NCBI GenBank assembly: GCA_026390215.1
Contig: JAPLGJ010000064.1
Coordinates: forward strand, 1-5,816
Direction of reading: 5' to 3'
Origin: Caldisericota bacterium
Lineage (GTDB): Bacteria > Caldisericota > Caldisericia > Cryosericales > Cryosericaceae
Length of the DNA: 5,816 nt
Shown piece by piece: positions 1 to 4,555 of the stretch. How positions within the stretch are numbered: position 1 is the first letter of the stretch; the number at the start of each line of letters is the position of its first letter. A program made the position numbers and the translations under genes. The notes beneath the pieces are model-generated. The model was not told the DNA's origin, searched no databases, and saw only the letters and a list, made by a program, of their open reading frames with translations.

Positions 1-269
1 CGCATGTCCTTGCCCAGCGCGTGATACAGTGAGACCACCAGGCTCAGGTTCAGGTAGGGACGCCCACAGATATTGCCACAGAACGCGTAGTCACCAGGGA
101 CCCTGATTGGGTTGGCATCGTGATGGAAGATCTGCCACAGGGACCACGTGACAGGCGTCATCACGTCAGGCACGGCTTCGCTGACGTTGACGCTGGACCA
201 GAGGAACTCACCCAGCAGGGAGTCGTTCCATTCACCGCTCTGCGGATCGTAGCCTCTTGTGTAGGACAC
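1..269 (-). CDS. PEP-utilising phosphotransferase, second subunit (5' part only; runs off left edge)
   Basis: Open on the minus strand for 89 codons from a GTG at 269 to the window edge, with no stop. The start is fixed by AGGAGGT at 274-280 (minus strand), four bases upstream and overlapping the end of the upstream gene. The protein begins VSYTRGYDPQSGEW and carries the segment NVSEAVPDVMTPVTWS (residues about 29-44), then CGNICGRPYLNLS (about 67-79). The NVxExxPxxxTPxTWS pattern is what I recognise from the substrate-binding/helical part of rifampicin phosphotransferase-like and 'PEP-utilising enzyme' proteins, just after their ATP-grasp domain. Here that part starts a separate gene, directly behind a gene holding only the ATP-grasp domain. 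The swivelling domain with the phosphorylated histidine should lie further left, outside the window. Substrate unknown: rifamycin-, phenol- or pyruvate-type acceptors are all possible. Family call fairly sure, function open. Confidence 0.78.
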   Translation of the reverse strand, partial: MSYTRGYDPQSGEWNDSLLGEFLWSSVNVSEAVPDVMTPVTWSLWQIFHHDANPIRVPGDYAFCGNICGRPYLNLSLVVSLYHALGKDM

Positions 270-270
270 G

Positions 271-1257
271 CTAACCTCCTTCGTCCATCAGAGCTGTAAT
301 CGGACGCGCCTGGACGATGGCGAACTGTCCGCCCTCCAGGGTCCACTCGATGTCCATCGGTATGCCGTAGAGGTCCTCGATCCGGGAACCGTAGCGTGTC
401 AGCTCAACGGCTTGCTCGTCGCTGAGCACGGCCTCGTTCTTCAGTGCGTCGGGGACGGGCTGCTCCTCCGTGCCTGCTGCGGTGCGGACGGTCATCACCC
501 GCTTGCCGCATGTCTCGCGCCGGATCACGCGACCCGTGTTCTTGTCGACGGTGATCGTGTCGGGCGTCACCAGACCGCCGACGATCGCCTCGCCCAGGCC
601 CCAGGCGGCATTGATGACAGCCTCGCTGCGCTTGCCCGTCAATGGGTTGGCAGTGAACAGGACGCCCGCTGCATCAGCGGGGACGAGCAGCTGCACCACG
701 ACGGCCAGCGCAACGCTGTCGGGTGCAATGCCCTGACGCAGTCGGTAGGCGATGGCGCGCCCGGTCCACAGCGATGCCCAGCATCTCTGGACAGCCTGAA
801 GGACGGCCTCCGCACCGCAGATGTTGAGGTACGTGTCCTGCTGGCCCGCGAAGGAAGCCCCGGGCAGATCCTCGGCAGTGGCCGAGGAACGGACGGCGAC
901 AGGGGACGAGAGATGCCCCGTGGGCCACGGGTGACGAGAATCGAGCGCGTCATATGCCGAGCGGATCGCGGCCGACGTCTCTGGTGACATGGCCCCGTCG
1001 GCAAACAGCCGGCCGATTGCCTGGGCAGCTATCTCGAGCGTTGCGGACTGCACTGTAGCCACCCGTTCCAGCGCTGCCAGGACACCTGGCTGAAGGTTGT
1101 TGGCGTCAACGAAGTGGCGGTACGCCTCGGTCGTGACGTGGAACCCGTCGGGGACGGGCAGTCCGGCTCGTGTGAGTCTGGCGAGCGACACACCCTTGCC
1201 GCCGACGGTCGCCAAGTCGGCTTGTGGATCGGACAACGGGAGCACGAACAGGTTCAT
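271..1257 (-). CDS. PPDK N-terminal-type ATP-grasp protein (PEP/pyruvate-binding domain), stand-alone subunit
   Basis: A 328-residue protein that is essentially one PPDK_N ATP-grasp domain. The frame stays open 19 codons upstream, but ATG 1257 has GAGGAGG five to six bases before it on the minus strand and gives the classic N-terminus, so I chose it. Visible motifs: GGKG (19-22, K21), VRSSATAED (122-130, R123), FTANPLTG (201-208), NAAWGLGE (216-223) and the closing MDIEW/QARP (301-305, 316-319). K21, R123, E304, Q316 and R318 match the ATP-contacting positions of this family. In PEP synthase and rifampicin phosphotransferase this domain transfers the beta-phosphate of ATP to a histidine on a swivelling domain. 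This protein ends right after QARPITAL and has no such domain, so it needs a partner, surely the next gene one base downstream. Phenylphosphate synthase of anaerobic phenol degraders is split in the same manner. It follows tetR by 22 bp in an apparent operon. Confidence 0.9.
   Translation of the reverse strand: MNLFVLPLSDPQADLATVGGKGVSLARLTRAGLPVPDGFHVTTEAYRHFVDANNLQPGVLAALERVATVQSATLEIAAQAIGRLFADGAMSPETSAAIRSAYDALDSRHPWPTGHLSSPVAVRSSATAEDLPGASFAGQQDTYLNICGAEAVLQAVQRCWASLWTGRAIAYRLRQGIAPDSVALAVVVQLLVPADAAGVLFTANPLTGKRSEAVINAAWGLGEAIVGGLVTPDTITVDKNTGRVIRRETCGKRVMTVRTAAGTEEQPVPDALKNEAVLSDEQAVELTRYGSRIEDLYGIPMDIEWTLEGGQFAIVQARPITALMDEGG
274..280 (-). promoter_or_regulatory. Ribosome binding site that fixes the GTG start at 269
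   Basis: The minus strand reads AGGAGGT here, then TAGC, then GTG. The site lies inside the last codons of the upstream ATP-grasp gene and next to its TAG stop (271-273). Only one base separates the stop from the next start, so the two genes are probably translationally coupled and made in similar amounts. Confidence 0.75.
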
Positions 1258-1279
1258 AAGAGCCTCCTCTACAGAAGAC

Positions 1280-1876
1280 TTACCTCGTCTCCATGCCCTT
1301 GAAGATGATGTCAAGGGCTTCGTGCAGCATTTCCTGCGGAGTGCCTGTCGGACGCGACGTGTAGATGGCGGACGTCAGCATGGAGAACATGCCACGAACC
1401 GCCATCAGCGGGTTGACCGGTCGGAACTCGCCGTTCTGGATGCCCTCGCGCACGAGGTCGCAAAGCATGTCCTGGTAGGCATGACGGAGTGTCTGGATAC
1501 GTTGCTGACTGTCGAAGCTCAAGCGCTGCGTCTCGAAGGTGAGCTTCAGGTAGAGGAGCTTGCTTTCCACCATGTAGTCGAGATGCCTGCTCAGGATACG
1601 ACGGAGCTTCTCGCCGGCGCTCGTGTCCTGGGCAATGATCTCCGTGGCACACGCCGTCATCTGGTGAACCTCCTCCATGACGAAGGAGATCAGGATCTCG
1701 TCCTTACAGGGAAAGTAGTCGTAGAGGGTCGTCTTGCCAATCCCCGCGGCCTCGCCAATCTCACGCATCGAGGTTTCGTTGAAACCCTTCTCGACAAAGA
1801 GGTGCGTAGCGGCGGCGAAAATCTCGTAGCGGCGGCGGGAAACCTCATCTTCAGTCAGTGGAATTCCTTTGGGCAT
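1280..1876 (-). CDS. TetR/AcrR-family transcriptional repressor
   Basis: A 198-residue protein of normal TetR size. The N-terminal helix-turn-helix is clear: AAATHLFVEKGFNETSMREI (21-40), then GEAAGIGKTTLYDYFPCKDE (41-60), with the usual xGIxKxTLYxYFxxKxE signature. The rest (about 65-198) is a helical ligand-binding and dimerisation domain too divergent to predict a ligand; it carries three Cys (57, 76, 139). Two in-frame ATGs lie close together. AAAGGAG directly abuts the first (1882) but is six bases from the second (1876), so 1876 is preferred. The long open extension upstream to 2053 crosses the promoter and operators and is not coding. The gene heads an operon with the ATP-grasp and PEP-utilising genes and is divergent from the ClbS-isochorismatase fusion. 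Two inverted repeats on its own promoter argue for autorepression, relieved by an unknown small molecule. Confidence 0.93.
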   Translation of the reverse strand: MPKGIPLTEDEVSRRRYEIFAAATHLFVEKGFNETSMREIGEAAGIGKTTLYDYFPCKDEILISFVMEEVHQMTACATEIIAQDTSAGEKLRRILSRHLDYMVESKLLYLKLTFETQRLSFDSQQRIQTLRHAYQDMLCDLVREGIQNGEFRPVNPLMAVRGMFSMLTSAIYTSRPTGTPQEMLHEALDIIFKGMETR

Positions 1877-1882
1877 CTTCAT

Positions 1883-1889
1883 CTCCTTT
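1883..1889 (-). promoter_or_regulatory. Ribosome binding site choosing the tetR start
   Basis: The minus strand reads AAAGGAG followed immediately by ATGAAGATG. There is no space between the Shine-Dalgarno and the first ATG (1882), while the second ATG (1876) sits at the ideal six-base distance. Confidence 0.65.
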
Positions 1890-1890
1890 A

Positions 1891-1907
1891 AGCGACCACC
1901 GTTCGCT
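1891..1907. promoter_or_regulatory. Probable TetR operator 2 (one mismatch)
   Basis: AGCGACC-ACC-GTTCGCT is a second copy of the same 17-bp site with one mismatch between its arms. It starts exactly 25 bp from the first copy and covers the predicted transcription start of the tetR operon. The left arm is identical to that of operator 1, which supports recognition by one protein. Confidence 0.68.
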
Positions 1908-1910
1908 TTT

Positions 1911-1939
1911 ACCATAGCGACCGCTGGTCGCTGTGTCAA
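1911..1939 (-). promoter_or_regulatory. Sigma-70-type promoter of the tetR operon
   Basis: On the minus strand a perfect -35 TTGACA (1939-1934) is followed by a 17-base spacer and the -10 TATGGT (1916-1911; four of six consensus). Transcription should start near 1904, giving a leader of about 28 bases before ATG 1876. An inverted repeat fills the spacer almost exactly and a second covers the predicted start. Confidence 0.75.
1916..1932. promoter_or_regulatory. Probable TetR operator 1 (perfect inverted repeat)
   Basis: AGCGACC-GCT-GGTCGCT: seven-base arms match perfectly around a three-base centre. The 17-bp site occupies the spacer between -35 and -10 of the tetR promoter, where a bound dimer would block RNA polymerase. 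That the adjacent TetR protein binds it is inference from position and symmetry. Confidence 0.72.
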
Positions 1940-1981
1940 GACCATCTGTGAATGAAGTATGAACGTGGAATCTGGTGTATG

Positions 1982-2010
1982 CTGAACGAAGTCATCGCGA
2001 CTGATATACG
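1982..2010 (+). promoter_or_regulatory. Weak candidate promoter for the fusion gene
   Basis: CTGAAC (1982-1987), 17 bases, TATACG (2005-2010) would start transcription near 2017, just ahead of AAGGAGG at 2022-2028. Three of six and four of six positions match consensus. The 157-bp divergent region shows no better plus-strand promoter. The two inverted repeats lie over 70 bp further upstream, so control of this gene by TetR is unproven. Confidence 0.25.
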
Positions 2011-2033
2011 GAATACCACGCAAGGAGGCGGTC

Positions 2034-3125
2034 ATGCCAAAACCGACCAACAAGCAGGAACTGCTGGGCGAAGCTCAGAAGGAGTACGAGGCACTGATGA
2101 AGCAGATCGCCGAGTTCACGCCGGAGAAGATGGTCCGGCCGGGCGCCATCGGCGTCTGGTCTGTCAAGGATATCATGGCACATCTGCTGGAATGGCAGAG
2201 GATGTTCGTTGGCTGGTACGAAGCGGGACTGCGCGGCCAGATGCCGGCCACGCCGGCGAAGGGGTACAACTGGAGTGAACTGCCTGCACTGAACCAGGAC
2301 ATCTACGAGCGGTACAAGAACGCCAAACTGGACGGCATCAGGAATCAGCTGGAGACATCACACAAGCACATGCTGGACCTGGCAGGGTCACTGTCCGAGG
2401 AGGAACTGTTCACGCCGGGACGCCACAAGTGGACGGGCACCAGCACGCTGGCTGCTTACGTCAACTCATGCGCCGGCGCTCACTACCGCTGGGCACGGAC
2501 CGGCATCCGCAGGGGAACCAGGCAGTGGTCTGACACGACGCCCGCTGCGAAACCGGCTGAGACTTCGACCGCAGCTTTGAACACGCGCGCGATGGGGGGC
2601 AAGCCCGCCCTGCTGATCATCGACGTGCAGAGGGAGCTATTCGAGAAGGCCCTTCCCATCTACGACGAGGACAGGTTGCTGGCGAACATCCGTCTGCTGG
2701 CGGACAAGGCGCACGCGGCCAAGGTCCCGGTGTTCTGGGTCCAGCATTCCACCGAGAAGTCACTGGTGGAGGGGACGGACGGGTGGAAACTGCACCGCGC
2801 ATTCATCCCGCTGAAGTCAGACAACTTCATCCGCAAGCACCACGGCAACACCTTCGAAGACACGCCCCTCAAGGCAGAGCTGGATGCCCTGCATGTGCGT
2901 ACTGTAGTCGTGGCGGGCCTCGTGACCCACGGATGTGTCCAAGCCACGTGCAGCGGAGCACACGAGCTGGGCTACGACGTCGTCCTGGTGAAAGACGCCC
3001 ACAGCAACTACAACGTGAAGGCGCGTGACGTCATCAACGAGTGGAACACGACCCTGAGTCATGGCGGTATCGTCCGGCTCGAGTCGACGGCGGAGGTAAA
3101 CTTTGAAACGCCCGACGTCAAGTGA
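2034..3125 (+). CDS. ClbS/DfsB-family domain fused to isochorismatase-like cysteine hydrolase
   Basis: A 363-residue two-domain protein, ATG 2034 preceded by AAGGAGG at 2022-2028. Residues about 1-165 match the ClbS/DfsB (DUF1706) four-helix family: VWSVKDIMAHLLEW (41-54), WYEAGLRGQ (61-69), GYNWSELPALNQDIYERY (77-94), HKWTG (131-135). ClbS protects colibactin producers by hydrolysing the toxin's cyclopropane warhead; most relatives are uncharacterised. A Thr/Ala/Pro-rich linker (about 167-187) leads to an isochorismatase-like domain (188-363) with the full catalytic triad: D197 in LLIIDVQ, K268 in FIRKHHGNTF, C301 in GLVTHGCV. That superfamily cleaves amide, imide or vinyl-ether bonds through the cysteine. 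The frame is unbroken, and no Shine-Dalgarno precedes the internal ATG at 2592, so this is a real fusion rather than two genes. It is divergent from tetR and overlaps the DUF3795 gene. Domain calls are firm; substrate unknown. Confidence 0.88.
   Translation: MPKPTNKQELLGEAQKEYEALMKQIAEFTPEKMVRPGAIGVWSVKDIMAHLLEWQRMFVGWYEAGLRGQMPATPAKGYNWSELPALNQDIYERYKNAKLDGIRNQLETSHKHMLDLAGSLSEEELFTPGRHKWTGTSTLAAYVNSCAGAHYRWARTGIRRGTRQWSDTTPAAKPAETSTAALNTRAMGGKPALLIIDVQRELFEKALPIYDEDRLLANIRLLADKAHAAKVPVFWVQHSTEKSLVEGTDGWKLHRAFIPLKSDNFIRKHHGNTFEDTPLKAELDALHVRTVVVAGLVTHGCVQATCSGAHELGYDVVLVKDAHSNYNVKARDVINEWNTTLSHGGIVRLESTAEVNFETPDVK
3092..3096 (+). promoter_or_regulatory. Ribosome binding site that supports the TTG start at 3103
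   Basis: GGAGG lies six bases before TTG 3103, inside the last codons of the fusion gene. It decides for the TTG start over the first in-frame ATG at 3163, which has no Shine-Dalgarno. Confidence 0.7.
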
Positions 3126-3570
3126 GGACAACCTGAAACGCACGACCAGCATTCCGGCGTCCATGATGGCACCCTGCGGTATGGACTGCGGCATCTGTCT
3201 CGCCCGCCTGCGCGACAGGAATCGCTGTACCGGGTGTCTCTCCCAAGAGGGACCCCAGCAGAAACACTGCACGGTCTGCGGTATCAAGCTGTGTGCCGAG
3301 AGAACCGAGGGCGCCACCTTCTGTTTCGACTGCACGAAGTACCCTTGCCGGCGACTGCGACAGCTGGACCTGCGCTATCGGACCAAATATGGCATGAGCA
3401 TGATCGAGAACCTGGACCACATGTGCGAACTGGGGCTGGACCGGTTCATGGCCATCGAGAACACTCGGTGGGTCTGCCCGTCATGTGGCAGTCCCATCTG
3501 CGTCCACGACCGGCGCTGCTACACGTGCGGCGCCCAGTACGAACGCGCGCGGAGCGGGGCAGGCCAGTAG
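3103..3570 (+). CDS. DUF3795-type cysteine-rich protein with C-terminal zinc ribbon
   Basis: A 155-residue protein starting at TTG 3103 and overlapping the end of the fusion gene by 23 bp in another frame, so the two are probably co-transcribed and translationally coupled. It has 17 cysteines. The N-terminal APCGMDCGICLA (23-34), CTGC (42-45), CTVCGIKLC (56-64) and CFDCTKYPC (74-82) follow the DUF3795 pattern. A second cluster, CPSCG (125-129), C133 and CYTCG (139-143), looks like a zinc ribbon. DUF3795 proteins are small, cytosolic, common in anaerobes and of unknown function; the Cys clusters may bind zinc or an iron-sulfur centre. No signal peptide or membrane segment is seen. If translation began at M21 or M22 the Cys core would still be intact. 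Confidence 0.85.
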   Translation: MKRPTSSEDNLKRTTSIPASMMAPCGMDCGICLARLRDRNRCTGCLSQEGPQQKHCTVCGIKLCAERTEGATFCFDCTKYPCRRLRQLDLRYRTKYGMSMIENLDHMCELGLDRFMAIENTRWVCPSCGSPICVHDRRCYTCGAQYERARSGAGQ

Positions 3571-3575
3571 CCGGC

Positions 3576-3592
3576 GCAGGCCCTGTGCCTGC
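3576..3592. terminator. Short hairpin between convergent genes, possible terminator
   Basis: GCAGGC-CCTGT-GCCTGC forms a perfect six-base stem with a five-base loop in the 37-bp gap between two convergent genes. Only a weak T-rich stretch (TTTCT) follows on the plus strand and none on the minus strand, so efficiency is doubtful. Confidence 0.35.
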
Positions 3593-3607
3593 CTGCTTTC
3601 TCGCCTC

Positions 3608-4012
3608 CTACTTGACGATGAACTCCCCTGTCATCGTGTTCGGGTGCACGTCACAGCGGAAGAAGTAGGTTCCCTGTGTCGTCGGAGCATCGAACGTGTA
3701 GGTGATCGTCGCCACACCCGTCGTCGTTTTGCCTTTGTAGATGACGGTCGTCGCCGAGGACGACGTGTAGAAGGCGATATTGTGCGGGATGCCGTTGTCG
3801 TTGTTGATGAACGTGATCGTCACGTGCGCGCCCGCAGACACAGTAATAGTGCTGGTGTCAAATGCCATCCCCACTGCCGTGACGGTGATGGTGTTGCCGC
3901 CCGTCGACGGGCTGGGTGTGGGGCTTGGTGTCGCTTTGTAGGCACAGCCGGCGAACAACATGACAAGTATGGCCATCACGATGAGCGCTGAAAAGCTTCG
4001 TCTATGTAGCAT
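3608..4012 (-). CDS. Cupredoxin-domain lipoprotein (plastocyanin-like type 1 copper protein)
   Basis: A 134-residue exported protein. ATG 4012 is chosen because AGGAGGT lies five bases upstream and a classic lipoprotein signal follows: MLHRRSFSAL, a hydrophobic stretch, then lipobox LFAGC with lipid-attachment C23. A Thr/Pro/Ser linker (28-37) tethers one beta-sandwich domain (about 40-134). The four type 1 copper ligands are visible: H77 in GIPHNIAFY, then C120, H123 and M127 in FFRCDVHPNTMTGEF, with CxxHxxxM spacing. The likely role is electron transfer or copper binding at the outer face of the membrane; no partner redox enzyme lies in the window. It is a single-gene unit, convergent with the DUF3795 gene and divergent from the arsenic unit. 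The longer frame to 4228 crosses the promoter and is not coding. Confidence 0.9.
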   Translation of the reverse strand: MLHRRSFSALIVMAILVMLFAGCAYKATPSPTPSPSTGGNTITVTAVGMAFDTSTITVSAGAHVTITFINNDNGIPHNIAFYTSSSATTVIYKGKTTTGVATITYTFDAPTTQGTYFFRCDVHPNTMTGEFIVK

Positions 4013-4084
4013 GAGGTACCTCCTCTGAACCACGAACCTTCGTACGACGCAAGAATCAATCGTGTCTTCAAGGAACCTGCATGC

Positions 4085-4113
4085 AGTATACTCGCTCCAA
4101 CGACTGCTTTCAT
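4085..4113 (-). promoter_or_regulatory. Candidate promoter of the cupredoxin gene
   Basis: On the minus strand ATGAAA (4113-4108; four of six) is followed by 17 bases and TATACT (4090-4085; five of six). The leader would be about 65 bases. A perfect 10-bp palindrome, CTGCATGCAG (4077-4086), overlaps the -10 edge and the predicted start and may be an operator. Confidence 0.5.
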
Positions 4114-4201
4114 GAATGCACAGCATGCCGAATGGACAGGCATCCGGACAGCAATTGCCCAGGAGAATGCCAATTCTGAATCGACCCTGTACGATGGGGT
4201 C
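4114..4201. other. Intergenic spacer between divergent promoters, nothing recognised
   Basis: Between the candidate cupredoxin promoter and the arsenic-unit promoter I see only short scattered repeats, such as GGACA twice (4134-4138, 4146-4150). There is no convincing ORF with a ribosome binding site, RNA structure or operator. Confidence 0.4.
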
Positions 4202-4231
4202 TTGACACGAACTCAGCACTATCCACAATAT
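4202..4231 (+). promoter_or_regulatory. Promoter of the AbrB-arsM unit
   Basis: A perfect -35 TTGACA (4202-4207) is followed by CACAAT (4224-4229, 16-base spacer) or CAATAT (4226-4231, 18-base spacer) as -10. Transcription would start near 4236, about 30 bases before ATG 4265. Confidence 0.6.
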
Positions 4232-4245
4232 CAGTAGTTGCTGAT
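4230..4245. promoter_or_regulatory. Inverted repeat at the arsenic-unit start site, candidate operator
   Basis: ATCAG-TAGTTG-CTGAT has perfect five-base arms around a six-base centre and covers the predicted transcription start. The spacing resembles ArsR/SmtB-type sites, but no arsR is in the window. The neighbouring AbrB-fold protein is an alternative binder. Confidence 0.4.
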
Positions 4246-4264
4246 TGTACGGATAGGAGGTACC

Positions 4265-4555
4265 ATGGCAGACAACAAGCAGAAACAGGGTTGCTGCACA
4301 CCATCGACAGCCGAATGCTGCAAGGTGGAATCCGTCGTCACGATCGACGACCGTGGGCAGATGATCCTTCCCAAGGACCTGCGGGAGAAGGTCGGCCTCG
4401 TAGCGGGCGACAAGCTGGTGATCGCAACCTCCATGAAGGATGGGAAGCTGGGCTTCCTGATGATGTTCAGGGCGGATGATTTTGGCGACATGGTCAGGGG
4501 TTTCGTGGGACCGGTGATGCGGGCCGTCTGGATGGACGCCAAGGAGGAGAAATGA
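4265..4555 (+). CDS. AbrB/MazE/SpoVT-fold protein with two vicinal Cys pairs (HgcAB-associated protein type)
   Basis: A 96-residue protein. ATG 4265 is chosen because AGGAGGT lies just upstream (about 4255-4261); the frame extends only to a TTG at 4238 inside the candidate operator. Residues 20-55 form the swapped-hairpin AbrB DNA-binding fold: KVESVVTIDDRGQMILPKDL then REKVGLVAGDKLVIAT. Before it sit two vicinal cysteine pairs, C10-C11 and C18-C19, separated by TPSTAE. The C-terminus (GDMVRGFVGPVM, 74-85) is typical of small proteins annotated as HgcAB-associated, which I recall also occurring beside arsenite methyltransferase genes. No hgcA or hgcB is in the window. It overlaps arsM by four bases (ATGA). 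I infer a DNA-binding regulator whose Cys pairs may sense As(III) or another thiophilic metal; direct evidence is lacking, and a metallochaperone role is also possible. Confidence 0.82.
   Translation: MADNKQKQGCCTPSTAECCKVESVVTIDDRGQMILPKDLREKVGLVAGDKLVIATSMKDGKLGFLMMFRADDFGDMVRGFVGPVMRAVWMDAKEEK

Noticed and set aside
412..987. A 191-codon plus-strand ORF opposite the ATP-grasp gene
   Set aside because: It is antisense to a gene with clear family motifs, has no recognisable protein features and no good ribosome binding site; long antisense frames are common in G+C-rich DNA.
1097..1891. A 264-codon plus-strand ORF opposite tetR and the start of the ATP-grasp gene
   Set aside because: It spans two genes and their junction on the other strand and has no recognisable domain; it is a codon-bias shadow.
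1877..2053. N-terminal extension of tetR to an upstream ATG
   Set aside because: It would run through the promoter, both inverted repeats and into the start of the divergent gene; AAAGGAG before 1876 gives a normal TetR N-terminus.
2592..3125. Separate isochorismatase gene starting at the internal ATG 2592
   Set aside because: No Shine-Dalgarno precedes it and the frame is continuous with the ClbS-type domain, so one fused protein is the simpler reading.
2817..3335. A 172-codon minus-strand ORF across the fusion/DUF3795 junction
   Set aside because: It is antisense to two genes with recognisable motifs and has no domain of its own.
4013..4228. N-terminal extension of the cupredoxin gene
   Set aside because: It would bury the lipoprotein signal peptide inside the protein and cover the promoter; AGGAGGT before 4012 is decisive.
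4488..4520. Resemblance of this stretch (GGTCAGGGGTTTCGTGGG) to the G-rich repeat at 5431-5464
   Set aside because: It encodes a conserved part of the AbrB-fold protein (MVRGFVGPVM) and lacks the inverted-repeat arms; similarity is probably chance.
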